From Isoetes taiwanensis (Eukaryota > Streptophyta > Lycopodiopsida > Isoetales > Isoetaceae), in contig JAJEKV010000013.1 in the NCBI GenBank assembly GCA_021234155.1, positions 5,646,775-5,710,774 on the forward strand: a stretch of DNA of 64,000 bases. The letters run 5' to 3'. Below are positions 28,049-40,629 of this stretch, in pieces. The position numbers and the translations under genes were made by a program. The stretch's first letter is position 1, and each line of letters starts with the position of its first letter. Under the pieces are notes generated by a model. The model ran no database searches. It was not told the DNA's origin and saw nothing but the letters and a program-made list of their open reading frames with translations.

Positions 28049-28308
28049 TACCTGAAATGGTGATTCCATCCCGTGGAATAAAAGGGCGGTGATTCCGTCC
28101 GTGGCCATCTTCCAAATGTGATTCCACCGGAAGGTATAAAATGTAGGCGGCCGGGATGGACCCTACTGATGACGGATGGTCGGGATTCATCGAAGGTACA
28201 CCCGACGTCAGTACGAATAATGGAGCCTCCTGAACGGATCCCGCTTCTGGATGGTCTGTGATTCCGCGGGAGAGTATTCACCGCGATGGAATCACCAAAA
28301 CCAGGGTA
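28049..28308. mobile_element. MITE-like element with GGTGATTCCATC inverted ends
   Basis: The left end reads TACCTGAAATGGTGATTCCA. The right end, on the other strand, reads TACCCTGGTTTTGGTGATTC followed by CATC, giving imperfect inverted termini of about 25 bp. The element is about 260 bp and non-coding. The ends resemble PIF/Harbinger-type MITEs, and TTA on the left against TAA on the right would be an imperfect 3-bp target duplication. The superfamily is an inference. Confidence 0.5.
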
Positions 28309-28322
28309 AGGATATTTTCACC

Positions 28323-28461
28323 CATTGAAATGATTAGGAAAAGGGAATTGTACCTGACTTTAATATATTCCTTATAATATGTTGGTGGCCTTGAAATGTC
28401 CGTTAGTCTTAAATGCATGTAGTAGTAGTCTTGATGTGCCTCGTGTGAAATATTCTATGCC
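28323..28461 (+). repeat. 139-bp direct repeat, copy 2
   Basis: Second copy of 26,991-27,127, starting just after the MITE-like element. The interval from here to the LINE end (28,462-28,856) contains C and A homopolymers at about 28,481-28,503 and nothing else I can identify. Confidence 0.92.
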
Positions 28462-29329
28462 TTGAAATTGTTGTGAAAGCCCCCCCCCAAAAAAAAAAAA
28501 AAACATTTTGAGCAAAAATGTTTTTACACTGGACATTCAAAAAGTCCATTCGTGGTAAAAATCATGTTCTAGAAAGCCCACTCACGTTAGAGGTTATATC
28601 GCATCACCATAGCTCTTGTAAGGCCAACGACCCTTAGGAATAAAGTTCTTCACATTTTTTAAGTTCATGTTGCTCCTGTGAGAACAATGTAAAATATTTC
28701 ATCTATTTCTTTTTTAATATGATATGGCAATTCCAAGATGATCTTGTGATCTATACGACAAATTTGAGAAGGATTAATAACATTAATGCTACATTATAAA
28801 GCGACGCTAATTATGTTAGAGAACAAGGAATTCAACATTACATTTACCCTTAGTTAGAAGATAATTCCTTTTTTTTTTTTTTTTGAGGGATAAAAAAGAT
28901 TTTATTTACTTAGAGAGAATGATACAAAGCCACATGGCAGAGGTGCACCCATCCACGAATATGAGATGGGGGTAGCTACGTAGCTCCAGCTTGTACTATT
29001 CTCTTTCCCGATCTAGACCAGATTAAAATAGGTGCTTCATATTTCTTCCTTTACCTCTTCTTCACATTTAAAAACTAGCCTAAATTTTTTAAGTCTTTCA
29101 AGTACCAGGTGAAGTAGCTGAGTTGATGATATGAATACCTCCTAATTCTCAGCAAAGACTCGGGCATTCCTCCTTTTCCATATTGACCAGATCGTCCAGG
29201 CCCTGGCTATGTGAAAAGAAATCTTCTTCTTGGGACACCATTCTGGAGGGAGAATTCCTAGCAAAGAATTCTTTGGTTCCTAAGGGGTATTGAACCTATC
29301 CGATTCCAGGCCCATACTTCATGCAAAGA

Positions 29330-32300
29330 TCCCACATTCCACCGGACAATGTTCTATGGATTCCTCTTCCTCTTCACACATAGGGCAAAGTGGGCTCAAT
29401 GCTATTGTCCCATTTGGAGACTAGATGACTGACCCTTGGGACCCCCCATGGATCACTTGCCAAAGAAAGGCGTTGATTCGCGGAGGGAGGAATTTCAATA
29501 AGCGTTTCTCGGATGTTTTTAAGGATGTCCTCCGGGTGATCACTAGCTCCCACTTGGGAGATAATTGGAAGAAATCCCTTAGTCTTCAAACTCCATTTGT
29601 AGCATGACTTCACAAACTTGTTTGGTCAGATCGAAGGATGTACGACCCATGGACTTTGATCTCCTCTATTTATTGTGTTTGGGAGTACGGAAGCCACGCA
29701 TTCCCAAATTATCTTGTCTGCCTCCTTTAAACCAAAACAAGGGCTTGAAATGCTTCCCAACCGCCGTGTGCTCTCCCATATACCACCGAAAGCACAAGAA
29801 TGTATACCACCATGCTTTTCCATCTCTTCACAATCCTCGCGTCGGCCACTATACCTAATGGGCCTTGTTTATTGTGCAATTCCACTGGTACCCACCATGG
29901 AGGGGAGGTCCCTGCTTTAAATTTGCTGATATCAAGCGTGAATAGTTTCTTTATGGCATTCCAAGCGAAATAAGACCCTTCCAGTGAAGGGGGGCTTCTT
30001 TACATGGCTTGAGATAAAAAAAAAGAGAGACCATGGAAGCGAGACCTTGACGGAGGGCTTACTATGCTTACAAGAATATAATAGAGCTTGGTTGATGAGG
30101 TGCAAACCTAGAGACTTCACCTTTTCCTGAAGAATCATCCATATGAATTTGGCTATTAATACTTTGCTCTGTAAGACTATGTCAAACATACCAATTCCCC
30201 CTTCTGTTTTGTCCCTCTTGCACTTCCACCAAGCAATTTTGATCGTTGCACCTTCTTCATTACCTCCCCATTTACGGTTTCGAATCAGCCCTTCTAACTC
30301 CTGCACCTTCTCCCTCGGAGCAAGTAGAATTGATGATATGTATACATAAGTATTACTTAGCACATGTTTTGCCACAGTAATCCTCCCTACAAGGGATAAC
30401 TTTGCTACCTTCCACCAATTTAGGTGTTTATGTAGGCCTAGTAGCATTTCATCCCATATTCGGTGCACTAGTGATGTTAATGCCCACCGGGATTCCTAAC
30501 AAGCCGGAGTGTTCACCCTCGGGGGATAATTTTCCATGGTAAGCTTTCCAAACATATGGGATGCCTGTTCTCCAAAGGCCAATTACCTTTGAGCATTTTT
30601 TCCAATTTATGAGGCAACCCGAAGCTATTGAGAAGGTGGCGGTGGAGGTTGTCCTGCACATGACATATTATTTTCCTCTGCCTCGATAAACAGAAATGAG
30701 TCATCTGCATACTGGTTACAGATTTGTTGAGAACCGTCCCACATTTCTAGTCCCCGAATGAGACCGTCTCTGCGGATGCTTGCGGGGAATAATCGTGAGA
30801 GAGCCTCACCGCTATATTGAAGAGAAAAGGAGCCGGGGACAACCTTGCCTCGATGCCCCTCTTAATCTCAAATATAGGAGATGATTTACCTTGAAATAAG
30901 ACTCGAGGCTCGAGCTGATCTTAATAGTTTCATTACCCCTTCAGTAAAAATATCCCCACAACCCGGCTTGAGCATCATTTTATCTGTAAAACTCCATCTA
31001 ATCTTTGTCATATGCCTTGGTGAAATCTAGCTTTAGATAGGCTACTTTTTGTCCCGCTTTTTTTTCGGCCCAAAGGTGCAACCCTTCAAAAGTCTGATGC
31101 CACATTGCTCGTAATACTCCTACCCTAGAAAGAAGCCGATTGGGCTGTGAGATACCTTCCGCTAAAATTGGTTTGACCTTCTCTGCCATAGCCTTGGCTA
31201 TGATTTTGTAAAATGCAGATAGGAGTGTGATAGGCCTCCAATCGTTAATTGTGCTTGGCTCCTTACACTTGGGTACCAAGGCTATGCAGCCTGTATTCAA
31301 TCTTGGATTTAAATTTTCAGCTTGCAAGAAGTCTGTGTATGCAGAAAAGATATCATTTTTAATCCATTCCCAATTGCATTGGTAGAATTCGATGGGAATT
31401 CCATCCATATCCGGACATTTATTCTTAGCCAATAAGAGGGTGGCTTTTTCAAGATCCTCCATAGAGAGAGAGCGACTTAGAATATCTTTTTGGCTAGAGC
31501 TCATTATAGGTGAAACTTTTGAGATCACTAGCTCTTCATATGTATCTTGGAATGGTAAGTTATGTTCCCCAAAAAACCTTGGAAATGATTATGTAAGTAC
31601 CTTTTTAGATCCCCTGGGGATTTGAGAGTCGAGCCGTCGCCTAGTGCAATGGTTGATAGAGTAGACGACCTCTTCTTTTCTTTAGCTGACTTAAAGAAGA
31701 ACTTGGTGCATTTATCACCTTCATTTAGCCAAGTCAATCCTGCTTTGCATCTGTTCTCAATTATCTTGACTTCCTCTAGTGCCTTTATCCTCTCTCCTCT
31801 ATCAAGATAATTCTCAATCTGTTCTCAATCTCTTCTATTATTCCCTTCTCCTCTATCCCATCATTCGGGCCCAATGCTCTAAATGAGTGGAGCTGATTGT
31901 AAAGGCTATCCAACTCTCCCCTCTCCCTTTGCGTTTTAGCTCTACCCCAACTTTTGGCATAATTTTTTATATTACCTAGGGCCGTTATCATGGTTTCCAT
32001 CTCTGAGCCCGTTCTGAAAGTGGATTGCCATATGCTTTTACAAGCCTCCACAAATTCTGGATCTTTCAGATATCTAGTGTTGAGTTTGAATACTGTTTCA
32101 GAAGTTCTAATCTGGCAAATCTGGGTAGATATGACCTGTGGATTGTGATCCGAGATAGCATTTTGTAGAAGGTTGGATCTATGCACGTTTGGAAGGATGG
32201 TAAGTGCCTCATCGTTGATGTAGCATCTATCATGTCTTGCATAAGTCCTACCCATGCCTCCGTTACACCATGTATAGCCCTTATCTCCGTCTACTTCCAT

Positions 32301-32875
32301 GAAGCCTATATCTTCTAACAGTTTGCACCACTGTACTTTCTCAAACCCATGCACAATTGCAGATGATACCCCTTGTCTATCCTCAGCTGCCTCCACCATA
32401 TTGAAATCTCCTACCATTAGCCAAACTACCTTGTTCCCGAAACCTTTTAATTTGTGCCTAAGAGTGGCCCATAGGGTTCCTCTGCCTCTGGGGTTGTTAT
32501 GGGCGTATTCACCAAGCCCCATACTTTACCTTCATGTTTCCATAAGATTAAAGACCATCTCCCAAATCTGTCTACCTGTGACTCACATACTTTTACTTCT
32601 TTTTTCCACGCGATGAGGATCCCTGCACTAGAAGTTTCCTTTACTGCAGCAATACCCACGTATTCATTGCCTATTACTTTGAACAGCTCCTGTATTTCTT
32701 CCTTTTTACACTTATGTTCTTGTAAGCATATCACATCCGGGTTAATCCCCTTTATGGCGCTTGCTAGCCTACTCTTCTTGTATTCGGAGGATTTTACTCC
32801 CCTAATATTCCAACTGAGAATTTTATGATTCACTTTGTTATACAGTATAGCAAATTTTGTACTTGCATACCCCAC
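29330..32875 (-). pseudogene. LINE ORF2: APE-type endonuclease plus reverse transcriptase, broken
   Basis: In life this protein nicks target DNA and copies LINE RNA. The N-terminal endonuclease (32,875-31,785) shows ILSWNIRGV, LQEHK, GDFN and SDHNP, the metal- and phosphate-binding motifs of the APE/EEP fold, with a frame change near 32,480. The RT follows: NDWRPITLL near 31,250, KLDFTKAYDKD near 31,015 (motif A) and YADDSFLFIEA near 30,710 (motif C). The thumb/connection region at 30,468-29,932 contains KLSLVGRITVAKHVL. A C-terminal zinc-binding motif (LCPMCEEEEESIEHC) lies near 29,390-29,345. Several frameshifts and stops separate these blocks, so it is inactive. Confidence 0.9.
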
Positions 32876-32935
32876 AAACGAGGAACTTTACGTACGGTGT
32901 AGATTAAGGAATAAGGGGTGAATATGCCTATCCAA

Positions 32936-34327
32936 CAGCTCTTGTTGCCCGGAGTCACCCCCCGTGTGAATATGCACCCAAACCAAAGGGGGTTTAAGGG
33001 GGATTTTAATTTAAATGTGTTAGACCCAATGGTTGTGTTAATTAATGTCAATGGTAGTTATGTGTTGGTTGTTAATGTCAATGGTTGTTATGTGTTGGAG
33101 GATTTAATTTTTATATGTTGGATGTTAATGGTTTGTGTTGCAAAAAAAATTTTTTGGCCCCTTCGGGGCCTTAGGGACGTCACCCCCCCCCCCAAAGTGT
33201 GACAAAAATTTTAGAATTCAAACCAGGAAAAAACTAGAATTCATTTGAGGCTTTCATCACCTGTAGCTTTTGAAGTTCATCACAATAAAACAAGTAGAAC
33301 ATAAGTAAAACTTACCATAAAGATAGAGCAGATTGATCCCATTATTCTGAAAGTCATAAAGTTTGCAACACCCATACACAAACATTTTTCAACCGAATTT
33401 AACAGCTGAAATTTTGGCCTCCACCTAATTCTTATGGTGAGAAACCAAAGTGGGAAACTTTTCTGCTTGTTAGCACAAGGATCTAAAAGCCTTGGAATTT
33501 GCTTAATAACTACCTCAAAATCTAAAAATATATGGTAATTTTTTGCAAGCTTCATTCGGAATGAGCCATAAAACAATATCCAATAGCGCAATCCTGTATT
33601 AATCAGCTGGTAGGATGTGAAAGCCTACCAAATCCGGCCGAAAAATTGCTGTTTTAACATAGATAATTTAATCAAACATATCCATATCATACACTATCAA
33701 AAAGATCTCGGAGAGAACTTTCCAACGCAATAAAAATCATCTGAAACAGAGCTCTGTATCAAAAGTTATGATAAGAAATGTGTTGCTTGGAAAACGCACT
33801 ACATGCGCCCTTCAAGCCCTTCATGTGCCCAACCCGGCCGAAAAATTGCTGTTTTAGCATAGATAACTTAACCAAACATATCCATATCATACACTATCAA
33901 AAAGATCTCGGAGAGAGCTTTCCAACGCAATAAAAATCATCTGAAACAGAGCTCTGGATCAAAAGTTATGATAAGAAATGTGTTGCCGGCGGGAAACTGC
34001 ACTACATGCACTACATGCGCCCTTCAAGCCCTTCATGCGCCCTTCAAGCTCTTCATGTGCCCATTATGCACCACACACATAAAAAGAGGGCTTTTGTTGT
34101 GAGCCATTGGTTGTTGACCATTATGCACCACACGCACAAAAAAAGGGCTTTTGTTGTGAGCCATTGATTGTTGACCATTGAAAAAAAAAAGGCTAAAATC
34201 AATGGCTCAGAAATGGTGCACTCTAAATGTACGCATTAGTACATCCATTTGAATACATCACGAAATCATAGAAAAACCTTAGTGAAAAGCGTACAAAAAC
34301 ACAAAGAAAATCCCCTGTTATTATGCT
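32936..34327 (+). mobile_element. Non-autonomous element 2 inside LINE ORF1
   Basis: It shares both ends with the element at 35,046-37,424 but in the opposite orientation. One end (A) reads GCTCTTGTTGCCC...GTCACCCCCC and includes ATGCACCCAAACCAAAGGGG plus an internal GGCCCCTTCGGGGCC palindrome. The other (B) ends CCCCTGTTATTATGCTA. The interior differs between the two and here holds a ~200-bp direct repeat (33,631 and 33,831) and a ~70-bp duplication (about 34,057-34,190). No transposase is seen. The ends are not clear inverted repeats of each other, so the class (Helitron-like or TIR element) is unresolved. Confidence 0.6.
33631..34005. repeat. Two ~200-bp direct repeats
   Basis: The segment starting CCGGCCGAAAAATTGCTGTT recurs with a 200-bp period at 33,633 and 33,833, about 160 bp of each being nearly identical. 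It is non-coding as far as I can see. Confidence 0.9.
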
Positions 34328-34391
34328 ACATATTCATAAAGAGATGTTTCCCGACCCTTTATCCTTTTCGTGCTATCCGACCCTTCTTCTT

Positions 34392-35045
34392 CTAGACTTG
34401 TGCTTGTTTCCTTTTTGTTTTTTTCCCTGTTAGAGTAGGGGGATCTTCATCCACCGTATCCTCCTCTTCCATTAGATCCGCCCACTTATTTTTGTTTGGG
34501 AGAATGACTCTCTCTATATCATCCAATTCCCCATATACCACTATATCTATCCCAATCCCTCCTTCCGCTTCAGAAAGCATTCCCTTCTCTGTGTTTGTTG
34601 TTTCCAGAATGTACTGAGAGAAAGGATTTTTTGCTCCTAGAGCAATACTTGGAGATGCCTGGGGAAGAGGTTTTGACCAGAGTGCTCCGCTCCTCCGAGC
34701 AATGTTTCTAGTCCTCCCTTTTTGTTTGGAACCTACCACTTCCCATGACTGACCGTCTGCTTTTGGTAAACTTATGAGATTACTGGGCTGTATTGTCGAT
34801 TCATTAGCTAGCTTTCCCACGATGTTGGAGCAGTGATTCTCACCTCCCTGGCTAGGGGCGCATGGGGTGATACTTACTTGTTTGATGGGATGGCTAACTG
34901 GTGCACCATTGGATGTGGGAGGATCATTAAGGCCAGTCGGAGCTTGTTGTTGAGGAGTCCCAGCTTTTCTAGACCTGACTTGGGGGTTCTCTTCTAGTCC
35001 TTCAATCTTTATGGCCGGAAACATTCTGTATATTTCCCATATCTA
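34392..35045 (-). pseudogene. LINE ORF1 C-terminal part
   Basis: An open frame of 210 residues starting at 35,024, readable upstream to the insertion boundary. It is hydrophilic, rich in Pro, Ser, Lys and Glu, and ends with KKTKRKQAQV. This matches the variable C-terminal tail of plant LINE ORF1 and lies, on the same strand, between the DUF4283 part (37,795-37,425) and ORF2 (from 32,875). Insertions flank it on both sides. Confidence 0.55.
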
Positions 35046-37424
35046 GCATTATAACAGGGGGCTTTTTTTGTGATTTTATACGCTTTTTGGCATGGTTTTC
35101 ATATGATTTCATGAGCGTATTGCACGAGGCATACTAATCAGTATATCTAGAGTGCACCAAGTTTTTGCATGCAATTTGTGCAATTTTTGTTTCATGCTCT
35201 TCAATGGTTAAGATCGAGGGGGGCTACAAAGAAAGCCCTCTTTTAATCCAAAAAAGATCCAAGGGCTTATAATGGAAGCCCTTTTCTCATGAAATTCACA
35301 AAATGAGGGCACGGTTAGGGTTTGTGGAATCCATGATGCCACCGCTTACTTGGAGACATGCGGCTATGGAAAGGGAAAGAAATGGAAACATGTTTGGACT
35401 TGGATCAAGAAAGAAAGGTCGCATCGTTTCTTCCAACACGTGAATCCCTCCCTCCGTAAAGATATGTGGAGGGTTCTTGTCTGCAAAGGCGGTCGGACGC
35501 ATTTTTTGTAGTTGTCAAATTTGGCGATATCGCCGCAACATGTGGAGCCGTGGTCGCCGAGCTGCTCTGGGCTGCTGCAAGGCGGTTGCAAGCATTACGT
35601 AGTTGGTGCATGACCGCCGAAGATTGGGCAGATGCTTTGAAACCAAAGATACTTGTCATAGCCAATACCAAAATCAAATCCGCTCTGCTGCCGCCATTTC
35701 CTTTTGGGGTTTGCGGCAATGCTTTTCGCTTTTTTCCTTATATCCTCCTTGCTCATCTTTTTGGGCATTTAAGACCCGGCCTTTTGGTACCTTGTTGTGT
35801 CCTCGTCATGCCATCGCCATCTCCTCGCCTACTCCACATATCTTTGTTACGGATCTAATTTTTCTTTTCTTGTTAGCATGGGCAACCTCTCGAATATGTG
35901 TTCCTCCCAAAATTATATAATTCTTTCGCATATCAAGATTGGTAATGCCAATTGCGTAAATGGTTGTAATTGAGTGCCTTTCATCCCGTACATATGTTAT
36001 TAGTTCTTCCTTTTTTTATTCTTCTATGATATCGCCATACAAAGGGTAAGTCTATCCTCAAGCTCGCTTGGACGAGACTTTTTCCAGTTCATATTGCTTA
36101 ATGAATCTTATACATACAAGCTGGGATTCTTGCTATGGAGAAAAGGATGAATTGACTCAAATTTTGCAGGGAGCTGGAGCATATATTGCCCATGTTGTTC
36201 GAGGGGCTATAGTGCCACAATTTTTGCTTATGGTGCCACCGAAGTGGCAAAAACGCACACAATGCGATGGGAACACGGACTTATGTAAAACTCTAAATTT
36301 ATTCTTGCAAGAAAGATGCAAATATCTCCCCGCTTATGCCGATATCGATTTTTCAGGGCCAGGATGGGAACCGGACTTATGACCTTGGCCCTTAAAGCCA
36401 TTCTTGCCATAGCTCAAAATACACGTAGCGTAATAGAGGTTTCATATTATGAATTATACATGGACCGTTGGATTCCAAATCAAATGATATTCCTGCTTTT
36501 TAGAAGATGGGCTTGGATGCATTCAACGAGGCTTGACTCATGTTAGTATTTACCAAGAGAAGATGTCTCGATTAAGGGAGATGTTTTTCTAAAATTATGT
36601 GTTGACACGCTTAGAAGTGAAGAGCATCCATCAATTTCATGAGTTATTTGCTAAGGCATGTGCTAGAGAAAAATTGGCCAAACCGCCTAAATGACGCTTC
36701 CAGCCAGGTCATGGAGCTCGATGATTACAATTCTCGGGAATAACTCTGGTATAGTGACAAAAGATAAGGACAAAGTTCTATTATTATTTTATGTATGAGA
36801 ATTTATGTTTGTGAATCTTCCTTCATGCATCATCTAGCATTAAGATGATGTGGTGTATTGACCAAAAAGGGTTGCAGGCTTTGGTAAATGCATTGCTGGT
36901 CATATTTCAAATATGGAATACTAGTATCTTCGCAAGCTAAATATCAATTCACATGGTATTTCCTATTGCAAGAACATATGTTGGCAAAGATATGACTGCA
37001 ATGATTTCAATGATATGATTGGGTTTGAGTCCCACCCATGCCATAAGTATGCAATTGTTCTACTATTACATGCATAAAATGCATCTTTTAGCATTCTAGT
37101 TTAGAGGATTTAGAATTCCATTCTCATAGATCATCGTAGTACTTGCTTTTATTTCTAATTTTTTCTTCTAATGGAATCATTAAAAATCCCAATGGTTCTC
37201 CATCCATTATCATACGCCATGTGTTATCGATATCATTGTTTTAATGTTGTGAATCCTTTTTGGCCCCGAAGGGGCCCGAAATTTTTTTAATATAACACGA
37301 CCATATAACAATACATAACACTAAACCATTATGTCCAACACTTAAAAATTAAATCCCCCTTCAAACCCCCTTTGGTTTGGGTGCATATTCACAGGGGGGT
37401 GACGTAGGGCAGCGAGAGCCCCTA
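35046..37424 (-). mobile_element. Non-autonomous element 1 with captured kinesin fragments
   Basis: It occupies the gap in LINE ORF1 between the DUF4283 domain and the C-terminal part. On the minus strand it starts with the A end (GGGGCTCTCGCTGCCC, then GTCACCCCCCTG and GTGAATATGCACCC) and finishes with the B end CCCCCTGTTATAATGCTAG. Both ends are shared with the element at 32,936-34,327. The interior carries host-gene-like fragments, which is typical of gene-capturing non-autonomous transposons. CTAG at the B end would fit a Helitron 3' end, but no hairpin before it is evident. Confidence 0.6.
36060..36730 (+). pseudogene. Captured kinesin motor-domain fragment
   Basis: Kinesins are microtubule motors with an ATP-binding P-loop and switch motifs. 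In plus-strand frames here, near 36,070, DETFSSSYCL resembles the FDE.F strand. At about 36,207-36,260, YSATIFAYGATEVAKTHTM matches the P-loop region (AYGxTGxGKTxTM), with GSG-type residues replaced by EVA. About 36,366-36,470 reads GTGLMTLALKAIL and EVSYYELYMDR, as in the motor core. Near 36,687, LNDASS is followed by QVM where switch I has SSRSH. Frame shifts and stops separate the blocks. It is a decayed genomic or transcript fragment carried by the element. Confidence 0.75.
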
Positions 37425-38893
37425 AAATTATGTTTCGCATGTAAAAATCAACACCATGTAGTATATTACCACAAATCTTATAGTATTTTGCAATGGAATG
37501 TGAGATATATGCTCCTACTGTGTTAGCAATGACCTTTAAGAATTCAGGTATCAACATGTCTGGAGGTAAGTGTTCGATCTCTAACCAACACGGAATTTTG
37601 ATGGCCGAGATTTGATGGGGAGAGAAGCCAGGTGAGTAATATTGATATAAAATGTACTCTCCCATGAATGAATCTACTGCGCGGGACACCATCTTATCTA
37701 CCACTACTTCGCTATCAAAAAGAATGAGAAAGAAGTTACTTCCCAGTGCCTTTAGCGATTCGTGTTGAGGTAGGCCTAATTTCTTCAGGTGTGCTGAGAG
37801 TCAGTATTCCAGTTTTCAGAGGTCCAGAAAGCCTCCTGTAAAGAAGCCTATGACTGAGCGTGTCACCAAATTCTCAACAAATTTTACATGCATGTCGTGA
37901 TCTATTTCTGCAACTGGGAAGTTGGACTCCTCGTCAACTTCCATACTTCCATCTTCTTCCGGACACAGTTGGCCTTTATTTAGTTTGTTTAAATCTTGAG
38001 CAAATCCTGCTTCCACTATTTTTAGAGCTGCGTCAACTCTCAAACTTCTGACTGTTTCTGTTGGTAACTTGTTCTTTATCCATTCTGAAAACCTCGGTTT
38101 GTTCACTCTTGCTACAGTGTCATTATTCTTCCACGCATCCCTTGTATTATTTCTTGTACAACCTACACCTCTGACCTTCTCTTGATTGTACTCTCTATCC
38201 CCTGAGTCAATCTGTGGGCCTTTATTTTGTATCCCTACACCGCTTGACTGGTTCTCAGATGTAACTATCTTTGGGCCCTTACTTTTCATCCCTATTCCAT
38301 TTTGCTTATCGATAACACATGGTGCAGCCTTAGTACCAAGAGAGTTATGTGATGGTAATGCTATCTGTGTTCCTGTGCTTTGGTTATAGGGGAGCCCTTC
38401 TGCTACCGAAGCTGCATCATTCCGTTTCCTTTCCTCCATTGCTACTATAGATGCTGCAAACTTGTGCCTGAGTTCTGCTAGTTTATCACTTGCTTGTCTT
38501 TCCTTTCCATTGCCTTCTATCTCTAAGTCTTCCATTAATGCATCTGCCATAGTAGGCTCTGAGGAAATTTTTTGTGTGGGAGTATCCTCCCCCTCCTTGC
38601 TACTACTGCTTTCAGTTTTTGGATTGCCCCGTGTGCATTCACAAATATTTTTTGGGGCCTTTTCTTTAAAACCTATCTCTATCCCTAAATCATTGGATTT
38701 AGCCCTCTCTAAGAGGGCCTGATCTGTGGCAGAAGCTTCGAATAATGTGGCTGAATTTAAAATTGAAGAGTGGAGATCATAATTTACCTCGTGAGGAGCT
38801 AAAGCCCAAGAGTTGCGTATGATTATTGATGCTTGAGGAAATACCGCGTAACCCTAGGATCCTCGACAAGAGGAAGATTGGCGGATCGGCCTC
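37425..38893 (-). pseudogene. LINE ORF1 N-terminal and DUF4283 part
   Basis: The frame 38,550-37,816 (244 residues, and readable further upstream as LLERAKSNDLGIEIGF) is a hydrophilic N-terminal region. After a frame change near 37,800 comes a DUF4283-type domain: LKALGSNFFLILFDS, then EYILYQYYSPGFSPHQ, then IPCWLEIEHLPPDM and FLKVIANTVG. This is the RNA-binding-like core of plant LINE ORF1. It is interrupted after HGVDFYMRN by element 1. Its 5' continuation lies beyond the CACTA element at 61,159-61,436. Confidence 0.75.
38891..38893. repeat. CACTA target-site duplication, left (CTC)
   Basis: CTC directly precedes CACTAC at 38,894 and directly follows GTAGTG at 61,155. A 3-bp duplication is the hallmark of CACTA insertion. 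Confidence 0.8.
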
Positions 38894-39299
38894 CACTACA
38901 AAAAATTAAAGCCCCGGTTATTTATCGCCTATTACGACGCCCGTGACGCCGCTTAGACGCCGATGATCGACGCCAAAAAACGCCGACATAAACGACGCCT
39001 ATTTCGACGCTTCTGAAAGGCCGATAAAACCACCTTTATGCGCCGCTATACGCGGCCGCTAAACCGCTGGCGCCTTAAAGTTTACGACACCGGACGCCGT
39101 TCAACGACGCCACGCATTATCGCGGAGCCGCCACGCCGCCGCGCGGCCAAAGATGGCGCCGCATGAAGCGTAAGCCACGACGTGGGCGTGACGCGGTTTG
39201 ACGCCGCAACGACGCCACGCACACGCGGGCGTACCACGCTGACGGGCGCCGCGCCGGGCGCTAAAGCCAGTTGTCGACGCAGAAAGACTTAAACAACGC

Positions 39300-40441
39300 C
39301 GCTTTAACGACGTTGCTACGTGTATTTAAAAAAAAATTATTTTATTTTTTTATTTTTTTTTTAAATTGAAAAAAATAATAATAATACATTTATTATTAAT
39401 GAAGTTAATACATTTAATTTAAAGCCTATAAAATGAATTTAACCAATAAAGAAATATAAGATTTTAACGTCATTAAATGATGTCGCTTAAATATATTAAA
39501 AAAATACAAAAATAAATGAAGCCCCAATTTTTTTAGCTAAATACATTAATCAATAAATTAAGCTAAATACATTAATCAATACATTAAGCATATTGAAAAT
39601 TAAATGCTTACCTGGTACAAGGTGGCAAAGTTGTTTTGCACAAACAACGCATTTGCTAGGAGTGTACATGCAAAACAATAAATTCAATGATTAGTAAAAT
39701 ATTAGTATAAATAAACAACTTAAAGGAAAAAAAATATGGAAAATCAATGGGGGAGGGGTGGTTTCAATGACGTCCCCTTCTTGGATAACAATTTAACCTA
39801 AATAAAGCATTAGTATTTTATTAGCGTATTGAAAAAACTAAATCCTTACCTGGAAGAGGTGCCAACTTGTTTTGCAAGAACAACACATTTTGCTAGGAGT
39901 GTACATGCAAAACAAAAAATTCAATGATTAGAAAGAAATAGTATAAAACAACTAATAAGGAAAAATTTTGGAAAGAAGAAGGGTCTCGTCTTTTAACGAC
40001 GTCTTCTTAGATGGGAAAAAAATTAGAAGAAGAATGGAAGAATTCCGAAGAAGAAAAGGCTAAGAAGAAGAGGAGGAACCCGAAAATGGGGAGGAAGAAT
40101 ACGAAGAAGATGGAGCGCAAGAGGAGGATTAAGAGTAAGAATTTGAATAAGAGGAGGAAGTAGTGGTATAAGAGGAGGAAGAATCGAAGAAGAAGATGAC
40201 AAAGGGAATGGAAGAATATGTTATGGAAGATATGGAAGAAGGATGCAAGAATGGAAGAAGAAGAATGAAGGTTGAAGGAAGAACAAACAACAAATACAAA
40301 AAGCCCTAAATCTACCCAAAAACAAGTTTAGATTCAAAAAACGAGTTGGTTGATCCGTGCACATACCTTATGAAGCTTGTCTTACACTTAGAATAGACCC
40401 CAAAGTAGATCCGCGCCGAAAATCGCCTCAAAAAATGCTCC
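39300..40441 (-). other. Possible small spliced transcript unit inside the CACTA element
   Basis: On the minus strand an ATG near 40,441 begins MEEHFLRRFSARIYFGVYSK and is followed by a splice-donor-like CATAAG|GTATGTGC near 40,366. Two similar exon-like blocks of ~145 bp at 39,846-39,990 and 39,606-39,750 each end in CCAG|GTAAG. The region 40,020-40,300 is purine-rich on the plus strand. It could be the relic of a CACTA-encoded gene; no family is recognised. Confidence 0.3.
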
Positions 40442-40629
40442 TCCATAAGCTTTGCTTGCTCGAAAATAAGCGGCGGGATTGCCGCCTGTTTTCGATTTAA
40501 ATCACAGGTCGTCGTTTAACGACGTCGTGACGTCGTTGAACGACGACAAAAAACGTCGTTGAACGACGTTTGTAACGACGTTTTTTTTTGACGACCAAAA
40601 AAAAAAAAAAATTTTTTTTTTTTTTTTAA

